A stretch of DNA of 64,000 bases from Alphaproteobacteria bacterium (GCA_017302575.1 JAFLDD010000001.1:1298629-1362628), one strand, 5' to 3'. Shown: positions 1 to 11,594, numbered from the stretch's first letter. Made by a program: numbers and translations. Notes: generated by a model not told the origin, from the letters alone.

Positions 1-189
1 CAAGCACTCGCACAATCGATGATGAAGATGGGCGAAGCCATTTACAAGGCACAGCAATCTGCACCTCAGGGCGAAGCGTCTGCTCAAGCAGAGCCAGAAG
101 CACAGTCATCGAATTCCTCTGGCGATAATGGCGAAGTCATCGATGCGCAGTTCGAAGATCTGAGCGGTGATGATAAAAAAGCCAACTAG
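1..189 (+). CDS. dnaK: DnaK (Hsp70) chaperone, C-terminal end only
   Basis: Reading frame 1 is open from the window edge to a TAG at 187-189 and encodes the last 62 residues. They begin in the helical lid (QALAQSMMKMGEAIYKAQ), run through an Ala/Gln/Glu/Ser-rich linker, and end in GEVIDAQFEDL followed by a short DDKKAN tail. The EVIDAxFEDL-type ending is the familiar DnaK tail region. DnaK is the ATP-driven Hsp70 that works with DnaJ and GrpE in protein folding. Its position 43 bases before dnaJ matches the common dnaK-dnaJ operon. The ATPase domain and start lie outside the window, so completeness cannot be judged. Confidence 0.93.
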   Translation, partial: QALAQSMMKMGEAIYKAQQSAPQGEASAQAEPEAQSSNSSGDNGEVIDAQFEDLSGDDKKAN

Positions 190-232
190 CAGGCTTGACC
201 AACGAACCCCTAACCCTTAGACCCTAGCCCAT

Positions 233-1402
233 ATGGCCGAGGATTATTATAGTTTATTGGGCGTTGCCAAAGGCGCAAGCGATGAGGAAATTAAAAAATC
301 CTATCGCAAGCTTGCTATGCAATATCACCCTGATCGCAACCAAGGTAATCCCGAGGCGGAGAAGAAATTCAAAGCCATCAACGAAGCCTATGATGTGCTC
401 AAAGACGAGCAAAAGCGCGCCGCCTATGACCGTTTCGGTCATGATGCGTTTACCCAAGGCGGCGGTAATGCAGCCGGTGGTGGTGCTGGTGGATTTGATT
501 TCTCTGGTAGCTTCTCGGATATCTTCGAAGATCTGTTCGGTGATTTTACGGGTCGGCGCGGTGGCGGCGGTGGACGCCAAGGCGGCGCAAGCGGTCAATC
601 AAGCGGCGCGGCACGCGGTGCAGACTTGCGCTATAATCTGGATGTCACCCTCGAGGATGCTTTCAAAGGCAAGCAGCAGACGATCAAGGTTACGACTTCC
701 GATAGTTGCGGTGATTGTAGCGGCTCAGGCGCTGCAAAAGGTACGCAGCCTGAAACCTGTAGCGTATGTGGCGGGCGCGGCGCGGTGCGTATGCAGCAAG
801 GCTTCTTCACGATTGAGCGCACCTGTGCAAACTGCCAGGGCACGGGCAAGGTCATTAAAACGCCGTGCAAAACCTGCGCGGGGTCGGGACGTGTGCGCAA
901 AGAAAAATCGCTTTCCGTTACCATTCCCGCAGGTGTCGAGGAAGGCACGCGTATCCGCTTAGCGGGTGAAGGTGAAGCGGGCTTTCGTGGCGGGCCTGCA
1001 GGTGATCTCTATATTTTCCTTACTATCAAGCCACATAAACTTTTCCGCCGTGAGGGCGCGAATATTTATTGCCGCGTGCCACTGAAAATGACGATTGCAA
1101 CGCTTGGCGGCCATATCGAAGTACCAACGATTGATGGTGGCCGCGTCAAAGTCAGTGTGCCAGCAGGTACGCAAAGTAACCACCAATTCCGCCTGAAGGG
1201 AAAAGGCATGAGCGTGTTACGTTCCGAAGCGAAGGGCGATATGTATGTCGAGGTGCAGGTGGAAACGCCGGTGAATATCTCCAAACGCCAGCGCGAATTA
1301 TTAGAAGAGTTCGACCATGCGGGCGGCAAACATTCCACCAGTCCTGAGGCAGAAGGATTCTTTACGAAAGTGAAAGAATTCTGGGAAGATTTGAAGCAAT
1401 GA
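233..1402 (+). CDS. dnaJ: Chaperone protein DnaJ
   Basis: This is a full-length type I J-protein of 389 residues that stimulates DnaK ATPase and delivers unfolded clients. The J domain covers about residues 5-70, with the HPD motif at 32-34. A Gly/Phe-rich linker runs from about 75 to 125. The cysteine-rich zinc domain has four CxxCxGxG repeats, starting at Cys159, Cys176, Cys198 and Cys212. The two C-terminal client-binding domains and dimerisation tail follow. The start is ATG at 233, matching the usual N-terminus (DYYSLLGV). It lies directly downstream of dnaK, and its stop overlaps the dapB start by four bases, so the three are probably co-transcribed. Confidence 0.98.
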   Translation: MAEDYYSLLGVAKGASDEEIKKSYRKLAMQYHPDRNQGNPEAEKKFKAINEAYDVLKDEQKRAAYDRFGHDAFTQGGGNAAGGGAGGFDFSGSFSDIFEDLFGDFTGRRGGGGGRQGGASGQSSGAARGADLRYNLDVTLEDAFKGKQQTIKVTTSDSCGDCSGSGAAKGTQPETCSVCGGRGAVRMQQGFFTIERTCANCQGTGKVIKTPCKTCAGSGRVRKEKSLSVTIPAGVEEGTRIRLAGEGEAGFRGGPAGDLYIFLTIKPHKLFRREGANIYCRVPLKMTIATLGGHIEVPTIDGGRVKVSVPAGTQSNHQFRLKGKGMSVLRSEAKGDMYVEVQVETPVNISKRQRELLEEFDHAGGKHSTSPEAEGFFTKVKEFWEDLKQ

Positions 1403-2202
1403 GTCAACCACTTACCATTGCCATTGCGGGCGCCACGGGGCGTATGGGTCTGGCGCTGGTGCGCGCCCTTTCAACCCACCCAACGCTGGAGCTGACCGCC
1501 TGCGGTATTCGCGCGGGCACCGCACAGCTTGCGGGTGCGCATTTCGAGCAAGCAGGGCTAAGCTTTGCCAAAGAGCTGATGGTAGAAGCACCCGCCAAGC
1601 TTTTTACTGCCGAGTGTGTGATTGATTTTACCAGTCCAGACAACACGGTCGGCCTTGCGGCACTTGCGGCCAGCCACAAGAAAATCCTGATTTCGGGAAC
1701 CACGGGACTTACCAGCACTCAAAAAGAAGCGCTGATTCGCGCGGGCGAGCAAACGCAAGTCGTGTGGTCGTCGAATATGAGTGTGGGGGTTAATTTGCTG
1801 ATGGCACTTGTTGAGCAAACATCCTCGCGACTTAACACTGAGTACGACATTGAAATCACCGAGATGCACCATAAGCATAAAGTGGATGCACCATCGGGCA
1901 CGGCACTTTCACTGGGGGAAGCAGCCGCCAAAGGGCGCGGTGTTGATTTGCATGATGTAGCCGTCAAATCGCGTGACGGTATTACGGGTGCACGCAAAGA
2001 AGGTACGATTGGTTTTACCGCTCTACGTGGTGGTGATGTAATTGGTGATCACTCGGTTGTTTTTGCGGGCGCAGGTGAAGTACTCACTCTCTCTCACCAC
2101 GCGGCGAATCGCGATATTTTCGCGCTGGGTGCATTACGCGCAGCACACTGGGCAGCAGGAAAACCTGCTGGTTTCTATACGATGCGGGATGTGATCGCTT
2201 AA
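1399..2202 (+). CDS. dapB: 4-hydroxy-tetrahydrodipicolinate reductase DapB
   Basis: This enzyme performs the NAD(P)H-dependent reduction step of the diaminopimelate/lysine pathway in the cytoplasm. The 267 residues match the usual DapB length. The N-terminal Rossmann motif GATGRMG is at residues 11-17. The catalytic signature [15 protein letters not shown], holding the active-site His and Lys, lies at roughly residues 154-168. The ATG overlaps the dnaJ stop by four bases (ATGA), which indicates translational coupling. A dnaK-dnaJ-dapB order is seen in several alphaproteobacteria. Its stop codon overlaps the stop of the convergent small gene on the other strand by four bases. Confidence 0.97.
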   Translation: MSQPLTIAIAGATGRMGLALVRALSTHPTLELTACGIRAGTAQLAGAHFEQAGLSFAKELMVEAPAKLFTAECVIDFTSPDNTVGLAALAASHKKILISGTTGLTSTQKEALIRAGEQTQVVWSSNMSVGVNLLMALVEQTSSRLNTEYDIEITEMHHKHKVDAPSGTALSLGEAAAKGRGVDLHDVAVKSRDGITGARKEGTIGFTALRGGDVIGDHSVVFAGAGEVLTLSHHAANRDIFALGALRAAHWAAGKPAGFYTMRDVIA

Positions 2203-2504
2203 AGCTTCTTCAGAATCTGCGCGACGAATGCATCTTCGGTCGTTTTGTAACGCTTGCGCGCTGCTTCCTTGATGCTTTCGAGTGCGACAAAGTCACGACC
2301 TGACTCACGGAAGAACATCGGTACGAAACCGAGTTCGTCGTAACGCTCAGCGATACGCGCTTTGAGTTCTGGGTCGGTCGCGGCGATTGGTTTTACATAG
2401 GTCGCCTGACCTGCAATTTCGTGCTTTTCCCACTCGCCACGAGCGCCAAATACTTGAGCGTCCACTACCGAGCTGAGCATCTTCATATCATTTACGTGTT
2501 GCAT
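2199..2504 (-). CDS. Unrecognised 101-residue protein
   Basis: I do not recognise this family. The 101-residue product is charged and predicted mostly helical, has no signal peptide or membrane segment, and ends in VAQILKKL. Support for a real gene is the clear Shine-Dalgarno AGGAG six bases before the ATG at 2504 and its neat tail-to-tail fit with dapB (four-base overlap of stop codons, TTAA). An initiation at a second ATG six codons in is possible but lacks as good a ribosome site. Function is unknown. Confidence 0.7.
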   Translation of the reverse strand: MQHVNDMKMLSSVVDAQVFGARGEWEKHEIAGQATYVKPIAATDPELKARIAERYDELGFVPMFFRESGRDFVALESIKEAARKRYKTTEDAFVAQILKKL

Positions 2505-2671
2505 GGTTTTCTCCTATCCATAAGGCGGAGCATAGGCATGCAGATGTAAATGTTTCGTTAACGTCAGTTGGCATGTGGGGCAACAGGTGGTTGAAAATCA
2601 CCTTAAACACGCAGATGAATCAGCCGCTTAGGTTATTTTGAAAATTATTTTTCTAGCACGGGCTCAGAAGG

Positions 2672-3034
2672 CTAGTCGTCCCACAATTTGGGCTGGGGAA
2701 TTGCAAATGCTGCTTGATCAGCAGGTTTTGGTTTAGGCACATCGATCATATTATGCGTCACGGCCATTTCTGATTTGAGCTCGGGCGAAGGCTCGCCCTT
2801 TCCTGCCGCCAGCACCGTGCCATATTCGGCGGGCATGAAGTCTTCTTGTGCACGCATTTTATCACGCAGTTGAATTAAGCTGCGCAGCGTTAGTTCGAGA
2901 TAGGTGAAAATCTGATCGTCATAGATATTTTTGCCTTGAAGCAAAATCACGCCTTTTTCATTGAGCAGCGCTTCGTCCACCGAAACAGGTGTCGTGTTCT
3001 TGCTGAAGGCACTGGTTTTCCACGTAGTATTCAT
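2672..3034 (-). CDS. Unrecognised 120-residue protein
   Basis: A 120-residue soluble-looking protein with no recognised domain. The middle (about 35-65: DQIFTYLELTLRSLIQLRDKMRAQEDFMP) is predicted helical. The C-terminal third is rich in Pro, Lys and Ala and ends in PQPKLWDD. The ATG at 3034 has no strong ribosome site, so the start is less certain. It is followed by a 167-base gap before the next gene on the same strand. The reading frame has codon use like its neighbours and no better competing frame, so it is probably genuine. Confidence 0.6.
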   Translation of the reverse strand: MNTTWKTSAFSKNTTPVSVDEALLNEKGVILLQGKNIYDDQIFTYLELTLRSLIQLRDKMRAQEDFMPAEYGTVLAAGKGEPSPELKSEMAVTHNMIDVPKPKPADQAAFAIPQPKLWDD

Positions 3035-3113
3035 GCGTTGGCGTTCACGCTCTCAGAATTTTCAAGCGCCCAGTATAGTTATTTTTGGAAAAGTTGGAAG
3101 GGGAAAGCCCGCT

Positions 3114-3356
3114 TCAGCCAAGCTCATTATTCTTTTGCTGCAAGCGTGCTGCAAAATCTTGCGCGAATGAAACTGCTTGGGAAACGATATTATCTGAACC
3201 TGCAGTTCTGCACGCCATAGCTTGAGAGCGCTGTTCTTGAATCATTCCTTGCGCGAACGCTAACCAGTTTGCACTATTGCTGCCAGCACCAGATACTAAT
3301 GTGCTACCAGCTCTGCAAACAAGCGCTGCTGACTCTGACGCACTAAATAAACTCAT
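3114..3356 (-). CDS. Small unrecognised 80-residue protein
   Basis: An 80-residue protein rich in Ala, Ser and Gln with no recognised domain. A GGAGAG ribosome site sits five bases upstream of the ATG at 3356, which is the main support. Its C-terminal part (SQAVSFAQDFAARLQQKNNELG) could form an amphipathic helix. Two Cys residues occur near positions 14 and 49. A shorter reading frame on the opposite strand overlaps it but has no ribosome site. Function is unknown and the call is tentative. Confidence 0.5.
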   Translation of the reverse strand: MSLFSASESAALVCRAGSTLVSGAGSNSANWLAFAQGMIQEQRSQAMACRTAGSDNIVSQAVSFAQDFAARLQQKNNELG

Positions 3357-3652
3357 CTAGCTCTCCATCGGGGTCTATAAAGGCTGCCCCATAGACTCAA
3401 TGTACGCGAAACTCCCTAATAATTGGTTAAGCGAATTAATAAAATAGCTCTGAAATTAGAGACAATTTTATTAAATTATTGGCAAGGCTTGCTGGCTCTC
3501 ATTTCCGCGCAGGGGGTTGGCTGGCTTGCGCGTATCACTCATAATGGCGCATGGGGCGCCTTGGAATAAGTTACTGAAACGACGAATGATTGTATTTCAT
3601 ATGTGGTTTTGCTAGCTTCACTACTTCACTCACTGTCTAACGGGAGAGACAC
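3357..3652. other. Intergenic region without a recognised gene
   Basis: About 300 bases between a leftward small gene and the rightward Arg/Glu-rich secreted protein. It is AT-rich on its left (TTAA-containing run near 3425-3475) and GC-richer on its right, with an imperfect GGCGCATGGGGCGCC repeat near 3544-3558. It must carry divergent promoters, but I could not assign -35/-10 boxes with confidence. Confidence 0.5.
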
Positions 3653-4039
3653 ATGAAAACCCTATCGACGCTCGCACTGGCTGGTTTACTTACGACACTA
3701 TCAACGGCAGCATTTGCACAGACAACGCCTGCCACCCCACCCAATATGGAAATGCGCCAAGAGCGCCGCGAGGCCATTCGTGAGCGTTTTGAACAACGCC
3801 GCGAAATGCGCCAAGAGCGCCGCGAGGACAGACAGGATAATCGTCAAGAATTGCGCGGTGATCGCCGTGACTTGAGAGAAGATCGTCGTGATTTACGCGA
3901 GGCACGCCATGATGGTGATGGCCGCCAAGACGTACGCCAAGAGCGCCGTGAAATCAGACAGGATCATCGCGAGATTCGTGGCGATCGTCGCGAGATTCGC
4001 CAAGATCGCCCACATCGCGGTGGTGGCAGACCCAACTAA
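3653..4039 (+). CDS. Secreted Arg/Glu/Asp-rich repeat protein
   Basis: Residues 1-22 form a clear Sec signal peptide ending AFA, with cleavage before QTTPATPP. The remaining roughly 105 residues are a low-complexity run of RQERRE, RGDRRD and REDRRD units with a period near seven residues. They are almost entirely Arg, Glu, Asp and Gln, and probably form a highly charged helix or stay disordered. A GGGAGAG ribosome site lies five bases before the ATG. It is presumably periplasmic. Similar charged-repeat periplasmic proteins are found in many Proteobacteria without an agreed function. It ends tail-to-tail with tldD, the two stops overlapping by four bases. Confidence 0.8.
   Translation: MKTLSTLALAGLLTTLSTAAFAQTTPATPPNMEMRQERREAIRERFEQRREMRQERREDRQDNRQELRGDRRDLREDRRDLREARHDGDGRQDVRQERREIRQDHREIRGDRREIRQDRPHRGGGRPN
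3749..3827 (+). repeat. 25-base direct repeat inside the Arg/Glu-rich gene
   Basis: An identical 25-base unit occurs at 3749-3773 and 3803-3827, offset by 54 bases (18 codons). It encodes the same EMRQERRE peptide stretch each time. The in-frame spacing suggests that the low-complexity protein grew by duplication or slippage. Confidence 0.85.
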
Positions 4040-5439
4040 ACTGCGGTTCCGCCAACCGTCATAGCAGAGATTAAAAGCGAGGGCTGGCCAACGCCGACTG
4101 GAACGGACTGGCCAGCTTTACCGCAGGTTCCTACACCTGGGTCGAGCGCCATATCGTTACCGATCATGCTAATTTTACCCATGATGTCAGGGCCAGAACC
4201 AATCAGCGTGATGCCTTTTAGCGGCGCAGTGATAGCGCCGTTTTCGATAAGATAACCTTCGGTGACATTAAATACGAACTTACCAGAAGTAATATCCACC
4301 TGTCCGCCGCCCATATGCGCCGCATAGACACCGCGCTTGACGCTCTTTATCATTTCTTCCTGCGTGTGATTGCCGTTCAGCATAAATGTATTCGTCATGC
4401 GCGGCATCGGTAAGTGCGCATAGGATTCGCGGCGGCCATTGCCTGTTGCTGCAACATTCATGAGTCGCGCATTCATGCGGTCTTGGATGTATCCCTTCAA
4501 AATGCCATCTTCAATAAGCACATTGCGCTGTGTTGGCGTTCCCTCGTCATCAATCGTCAAGCTGCCACGACGATTTTCAAACGTGCCGTCATCCACCACC
4601 GTCACGCCTTTGGCTGCGACTTGCTCACCAATGCGCCCCGAAAATGTCGAAGAGCCTTTGCGGTTAAAATCCCCTTCCAGCCCATGACCGACGGCTTCGT
4701 GCAACAACACACCGCACCAACCTGCGCCGAGCACCACTGGTAGTTCGCCCGCAGGTGCAGGAACGGATTCAAGATTCACTAATGCTTGGCGCAGCGCTTC
4801 ATCGGCTTGCGTTTTCCAATTTTCAAAAAGCCCGTCATATAGATACCTGCCCCCTGCACCACTGGAGCCTGATTCCATGCGACCTTGCTGTTCGACTACC
4901 ACCTGAATGGAGAGGCGAACAAGCGGGCGCATATCGGCAGCGCGCTGGCCGCCTGCCCGCCAAATCTCGATATGTTGCCAACTGCCCGCCAATGTCGCGC
5001 TTACCTGTTTCACGCGAGGGTCGCGGGCACGCAGATAGGCATCGATTTCCTCAAGCAATTTCAGTTTGGCGGGGAATGCCACCGCGTCGATAGGGTTGGC
5101 GCCTGTATATAAGGTATGGTTCGCACCGAAGCGTGGCGCGATCTCGGTGTTGACTGAGGCTTGGCCATGGTCGACAGTCTGTACGGTCTTGGCGGCGCGG
5201 GCGATTGCCTCTTCACTCAACTCTGCGGAATGGGCATAGGCGGCGGTTTCACCTTTTACACCGCGCAGGCCAAAGCCTTGCGATGTATCCTGCGATGCTT
5301 GCTTCAAGCGGCCATCATCGAACACGTAACTTTCTGAGACGCGGTACTCAAGATAGAGTTCGCCATCATCTGCGCCATGCAGCGCATCCTCGAGCTGGCG
5401 TGTGGTCACAGGATTATGTAGGGGAGAAAAAGCGCTCAT
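4036..5439 (-). CDS. tldD: Metalloprotease TldD
   Basis: A 467-residue member of the TldD/TldE (PmbA) family, which together form a cytoplasmic metalloprotease that processes unstructured peptides such as microcin precursors and CcdA. The zinc motif HEAVGH is at residues 247-252, followed by the conserved GLEGDFNRKGSS stretch. The C-terminal VGTCGKAGQ with its conserved Cys is also present. Length is within the family norm (about 470-480). TldE is not in the window. It is divergent from coxB with about 120 bases between starts. Confidence 0.96.
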   Translation of the reverse strand: MSAFSPLHNPVTTRQLEDALHGADDGELYLEYRVSESYVFDDGRLKQASQDTSQGFGLRGVKGETAAYAHSAELSEEAIARAAKTVQTVDHGQASVNTEIAPRFGANHTLYTGANPIDAVAFPAKLKLLEEIDAYLRARDPRVKQVSATLAGSWQHIEIWRAGGQRAADMRPLVRLSIQVVVEQQGRMESGSSGAGGRYLYDGLFENWKTQADEALRQALVNLESVPAPAGELPVVLGAGWCGVLLHEAVGHGLEGDFNRKGSSTFSGRIGEQVAAKGVTVVDDGTFENRRGSLTIDDEGTPTQRNVLIEDGILKGYIQDRMNARLMNVAATGNGRRESYAHLPMPRMTNTFMLNGNHTQEEMIKSVKRGVYAAHMGGGQVDITSGKFVFNVTEGYLIENGAITAPLKGITLIGSGPDIMGKISMIGNDMALDPGVGTCGKAGQSVPVGVGQPSLLISAMTVGGTAV

Positions 5440-5563
5440 ATGCGCAATATGGTGACTGCTTACGCAAAAATAAAGCGTTCATTTATAAGAAACGGTAAAG
5501 GGCTTGCACGAAGGCGGTTGATGGATTAGCAAGTCACTGTTCTCTCATTGTAATGGATTGCTC

Positions 5564-6454
5564 ATGAAGATTCGTATGATTATTGCGCTGGCGGCGATGG
5601 TGCTGAGCGCTCATCTTATCACCCCTTCCGCACATGCGGAGGAAGCGCCTGCAGCAACGCAAGAGGCTGCGCCTGAGGTGGATATTAATGTTATCCCAGA
5701 TGCGTTGACGTTTGATGCCAGCAAAATTGTTGGTCACGCCGCACCTAAGCAACTAGGCTTTATGGAAGCTAAATCACCCGTCATGGAAGAGCTCGTGTGG
5801 CTGCATGATGTCTTGCTGGTGATTATCACAGTGATTACCATTGTCGTTTTGGCATTGCTTACCTATGCCTGCATCCGTTTCCGCGAGAAGCGCAACCCTG
5901 TTCCTAGCAAGACAACGCACAATGTGCTCGTCGAAGTGTTGTGGACGGTCGTACCTATTTTGATTCTGGTTGGTATCGCCATCCCCTCGCTGCGCGCGCA
6001 TTACTTCATCGACAATGAAACCACTATTGCTAACCCCGATCTCACCGTTAAGGCGGTTGGCCACCAATGGTATTGGAGCTATGAGTATCCTGATGCGGCT
6101 ATCGAGTTTGATAGCAATATCAAAAAAGGTGACGAGCTTTTGGATGGTGAGCCGCGCCTGCTCGCAGTTGACAATCCGATTGTTGTGCCTGTTGGCAAAA
6201 CGGTGCGCCTTCAACTCACGGGAGCGGACGTTATTCACGCGTTCGCAATGCCTTCTTTTGGCGTGAAGATGGACGCCGTTCCAGGCAAACTGAATGAAAC
6301 ATGGTTCAAGGCAGAGCAAGAAGGTATTTATTATGGCCAATGCTCTGAGTTATGCGGAAAACTGCATGGCTTCATGCCAATCCAAATCAATGTCGTCTCC
6401 GAAGCAGCATATGAAGCATGGCTGGCTTGGGCGAAAGTGAAACACGCTGCATAA
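5564..6454 (+). CDS. coxB: Cytochrome c oxidase subunit II
   Basis: Subunit II of aa3-type terminal oxidase; it carries the CuA centre that accepts electrons from cytochrome c on the periplasmic face. A signal peptide (ends AHA) is followed by two transmembrane helices at about residues 75-100 and 125-145. The C-terminal cupredoxin domain has the CuA ligands Cys260, Cys264, His268 and Met271 in CSELCGKLHGFM. I chose the ATG at 5564; a TTG two codons upstream is less likely. It opens the operon coxB-coxA-ctaB-coxF-ctaG-coxC, with only 21 bases to coxA. Confidence 0.97.
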   Translation: MKIRMIIALAAMVLSAHLITPSAHAEEAPAATQEAAPEVDINVIPDALTFDASKIVGHAAPKQLGFMEAKSPVMEELVWLHDVLLVIITVITIVVLALLTYACIRFREKRNPVPSKTTHNVLVEVLWTVVPILILVGIAIPSLRAHYFIDNETTIANPDLTVKAVGHQWYWSYEYPDAAIEFDSNIKKGDELLDGEPRLLAVDNPIVVPVGKTVRLQLTGADVIHAFAMPSFGVKMDAVPGKLNETWFKAEQEGIYYGQCSELCGKLHGFMPIQINVVSEAAYEAWLAWAKVKHAA

Positions 6455-8996
<2,542 letters not shown>

Positions 8997-9011
8997 TCAC
9001 GGAAGGTTCTC

Positions 9012-9131
9012 ATGCCGCACGAAAAAACTCATCAACAAAAGAAGCGTAAAAACTGGCTGTTATTCGCCATTCTCATGCTGGTGGTTTTCGTCTTTTATTA
9101 TCTGACGATTCTCAAAGTCACTGGACAATAA
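9012..9131 (+). CDS. coxF: Small single-span oxidase operon protein (CoxF type)
   Basis: A 39-residue protein between ctaB and ctaG. It has a basic N-terminal half (HEKTHQQKKRKN) and one hydrophobic helix (WLLFAILMLVVFVFYYLTILKV). A GGAAGG ribosome site lies five to ten bases before the ATG at 9012, and only three bases separate its stop from ctaG. Small one-helix proteins at exactly this position are known in alphaproteobacterial cox operons as CoxF or unnamed CtaG-associated proteins. Their exact role in oxidase assembly is not settled. Confidence 0.75.
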   Translation: MPHEKTHQQKKRKNWLLFAILMLVVFVFYYLTILKVTGQ

Positions 9132-9134
9132 TCC

Positions 9135-9656
9135 ATGCGCGTCTGGCCGTATGTTGCGATTCCTATCGGCATGTTGATGCTCGCTTATGCTGCCGTGCCG
9201 CTTTACGATGTGTTTTGCCGCGTCACGGGATTTGACGGCACGCCAATGCTGGCCAAAAAAGCGCCCGATACCATCAGTGATCGCGTTGTCACGGTCAGTT
9301 TCAACACAGACATGGATCCTAAATTGCCGTGGACGTTCACCCCGCTTGAACGCCATGTTGATGTGAAAATCGGCGAGCAGCGCTTAACTGCATTTCATGT
9401 TGAGAATCTAGCGAATTACAAAACGCGCGGCACGGCGGTCTATAACGTTTCACCGCACTCGGCTGGTAAATATTTCAACAAAATACTCTGCTTTTGTTTT
9501 GAGGAACAGCGCTTGAATCCACGAGCAACCGCGAATTACCCTGTGTCATTTTTCATCGACCCCGCCATATTAGAAGACGAAGACCTCAAGGATTTGCGAA
9601 ATATTACTTTATCTTACACGTTTTTTAGCTATGAAAGTGCCAATAAGCCAAAATAA
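9135..9656 (+). CDS. ctaG: Cytochrome c oxidase assembly protein CtaG (Cox11)
   Basis: The copper chaperone that delivers CuB to subunit I. One N-terminal transmembrane helix (about residues 5-22) is followed by a periplasmic immunoglobulin-like domain. The copper-binding CxC pair Cys119/Cys121 is in the signature LCFCFEEQ, and a conserved Cys28 sits in VFCRVTGF just after the membrane helix. The 173 residues are a little short of the usual 190-200 because the cytoplasmic N-terminal tail is almost absent. It is part of the cox operon, 12 bases before coxC. Confidence 0.96.
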   Translation: MRVWPYVAIPIGMLMLAYAAVPLYDVFCRVTGFDGTPMLAKKAPDTISDRVVTVSFNTDMDPKLPWTFTPLERHVDVKIGEQRLTAFHVENLANYKTRGTAVYNVSPHSAGKYFNKILCFCFEEQRLNPRATANYPVSFFIDPAILEDEDLKDLRNITLSYTFFSYESANKPK

Positions 9657-9668
9657 CGTGAGGCCTTT

Positions 9669-10481
9669 ATGAGCGCACAGAAACACCCTTACCATCTTGT
9701 GAATCCAAGCCCATGGCCTGTACTTACGGCCTTCAGCATGCTCACCATTGCGATTGGTGCAGCGCTGGCCTTACACAAGGAAGCCTTCGCGCATTTAGTA
9801 TTGTTCGCAGGGCTTGCAGCAACCGCAGCCTGCGCCTTCTTCTGGTGGCGTGACGTGATTCGTGAAGGTGTTCATGATAAGGCACATACCGATAAAGTTC
9901 GTATCGGCTTGCGTTTGGGTATGGCGCTGTTCATCGCATCGGAAGTGATGTTTTTCGTGTGCTTCTTCTGGGCGTATTTTGGTGCGGCGTGGTTCCCCAA
10001 AGCTCCACTGACCGACGTGTGGGACATTGCGGCAGGCGTATGGCCACCTGAAGGCATTATTGCTTTCGACCCGTTTGATTTACCGTTTTTGAACACGCTC
10101 ATCCTGCTACTGTCGGGCACTACCGTAACATGGGCACATGCGGCGCTACTGCAAGGTAATACCAAAGAACTGCGCACCGCATTGTGGTGGACCGTTGGCC
10201 TTGGTATCAGCTTCACGATTTGCCAAGCCTATGAGTATGCACATGCTGCCTTCTCATTGACGGATGGTAAATACGCCTCGACCTTCTATATGGCGACGGG
10301 CTTCCACGGTATTCACGTTATCATCGGCACCATCTTCCTCGCGGTCTGCTTGCGTCGCGCCTACACGGGCACCATGACTCAGGAAGGCCATTTGGGTTTC
10401 GAATTTGCCGCGTGGTATTGGCACTTCGTTGACGTAGTCTGGCTGTTCCTGTTCATCGGAATTTACTGGCTTACGTCGTAA
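9669..10481 (+). CDS. coxC: Cytochrome c oxidase subunit III
   Basis: The 270-residue, seven-helix subunit III that stabilises the catalytic core and binds lipids near the oxygen entry path. Recognisable conserved segments are HPYHLVNPSPWP at the start, FFVCFFWAYF in the third helix region, and the C-terminal FEFAAWYWHFVDVVWLFLF. Ribosome site GAGG lies before the ATG at 9669. The organisation directly after ctaG is the classical alphaproteobacterial arrangement. Confidence 0.97.
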   Translation: MSAQKHPYHLVNPSPWPVLTAFSMLTIAIGAALALHKEAFAHLVLFAGLAATAACAFFWWRDVIREGVHDKAHTDKVRIGLRLGMALFIASEVMFFVCFFWAYFGAAWFPKAPLTDVWDIAAGVWPPEGIIAFDPFDLPFLNTLILLLSGTTVTWAHAALLQGNTKELRTALWWTVGLGISFTICQAYEYAHAAFSLTDGKYASTFYMATGFHGIHVIIGTIFLAVCLRRAYTGTMTQEGHLGFEFAAWYWHFVDVVWLFLFIGIYWLTS

Positions 10482-10576
10482 TTTTTAATGCTTCCAGCTC
10501 GGTCTGCTGACCTCGCCATGAAGCGTGCTCAAGGCTGATTCGCGCTACTGCGCTCATATAACGGGAACCACTTCCT

Positions 10577-10912
10577 ATGGCATCACCTCTTTCATGTAAA
10601 TGTCCCGCCTGCGGCAACGCCTCACTATTTACGGGTGTGCTCAGCGTAGTAGATGCATGCCCAAGCTGCGGCGTAAGCCTCAAGGATCACGACTCGGGTG
10701 ATGGTCCGGTATTTTTTGCCATTCTGATTGTTGGGTTCTTGGTGACGTTCAGCGCAGGCTTTGTGGAATATAGTTTCTCGCCACCTTTCTGGCTGCACGC
10801 TATTTTATGGATACCTTTGACATTCGCCGCTTGTTTTTATGTGCTGCGTGTGTCCAAGTCTTACCTCATTCACTATGAATATCGTTTGCGAGAAAAAGAT
10901 GCCATTCGTTAA
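10577..10912 (+). CDS. DUF983 membrane protein
   Basis: A 111-residue protein of the DUF983 family. It has an N-terminal zinc-ribbon-like arrangement, CPACG near residues 9-13 and CPSCG near 28-32. Two transmembrane helices follow (about 48-65 and 72-92). Members are nearly always encoded between coxC and SURF1 in alphaproteobacteria, which suggests a part in oxidase biogenesis, although a biochemical role has not been shown to my knowledge. Its 3' end overlaps the SURF1 gene by 14 bases. Confidence 0.88.
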   Translation: MASPLSCKCPACGNASLFTGVLSVVDACPSCGVSLKDHDSGDGPVFFAILIVGFLVTFSAGFVEYSFSPPFWLHAILWIPLTFAACFYVLRVSKSYLIHYEYRLREKDAIR

Positions 10913-11594
10913 GCCGCGTCCTATTCCATTACTATTTTTTATAAGCGCTCTCATCATCACGCTGGGGCTTGGTACGTGGCAAGTGCAGCGCTTGAAGTGG
11001 AAAGAGCATTTGATCGCCGATATCGAGCGGGCGAAAACCGAAGCGCCGCTTGCAGAGTTGCCGCCCAACGAAACGCTTGCTGCACATGAGTTTGAACGCA
11101 TCAGACTTTCTGGCTGGTGGGTGAAAGACACTGAGTTCCACGTCACGCCGCGCTATTTTCGTGATACATTGGGCTATCATATTTTCGCGCCATTACGTCT
11201 GAAGGACGGGCGCATTGTCATCGTCAATCGTGGCTGGGTACCTGCCAAAAGAAAAGAGATTACCGAGCGTCCTGAGTCTGCGGCGAAGGGACATACCAGT
11301 CTGGTGGGGATGATTCGTATCGGCGCGGACCGTAATCGGTTTACGCCTGCATCCAACTCTGAAAAGAACGTCTGGTTCGGACGCGATACGGAGCTGATGG
11401 CTATTGCGGGTGGGCTTGAGAATGTCGCCCCCGTGACGGTGGATGTAATTGGCACGCAAGACCCAAAGCAGTATCCTATACCCTTTGATGGTGAAATTAA
11501 ACTTTATAATCAGCATCTTAGCTATATCGTGACCTGGTACGGTATTGCGCTTGGTATCCTTGTCATTTTCCTCGTCTACCATTACAAGCGCTGA
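10899..11594 (+). CDS. SURF1 family cytochrome oxidase assembly protein
   Basis: SURF1 (Shy1 in yeast) helps insert heme A into subunit I. The product of about 231 residues has the expected two membrane helices, one at each end (about 8-28 and 205-225), with a large periplasmic domain between. Family features include LGTWQVQRLKWKE, GYHIFAPLRLKDG, IVNRGWVP and the C-terminal YIVTWYGIALGILVIF. An upstream ATG at 10875 is also in frame. I prefer 10899 because GAGAAAAAG precedes it and the family usually starts close to the first helix. It is followed without a gap by thrC. Confidence 0.93.
   Translation: MPFVKPRPIPLLFFISALIITLGLGTWQVQRLKWKEHLIADIERAKTEAPLAELPPNETLAAHEFERIRLSGWWVKDTEFHVTPRYFRDTLGYHIFAPLRLKDGRIVIVNRGWVPAKRKEITERPESAAKGHTSLVGMIRIGADRNRFTPASNSEKNVWFGRDTELMAIAGGLENVAPVTVDVIGTQDPKQYPIPFDGEIKLYNQHLSYIVTWYGIALGILVIFLVYHYKR

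Noticed and set aside
2936..3220. Plus-strand 94-codon frame between small genes
   Set aside because: Overlaps two better-supported minus-strand genes and has no ribosome site.
3690..3905. Minus-strand frame inside the Arg/Glu-rich gene
   Set aside because: A shadow of the repeats; no ribosome site, while the plus-strand gene has a signal peptide.
3653..4039. CRISPR-like repeat array
   Set aside because: The repeats are in-frame coding repeats with no conserved spacer length and no cas genes nearby.
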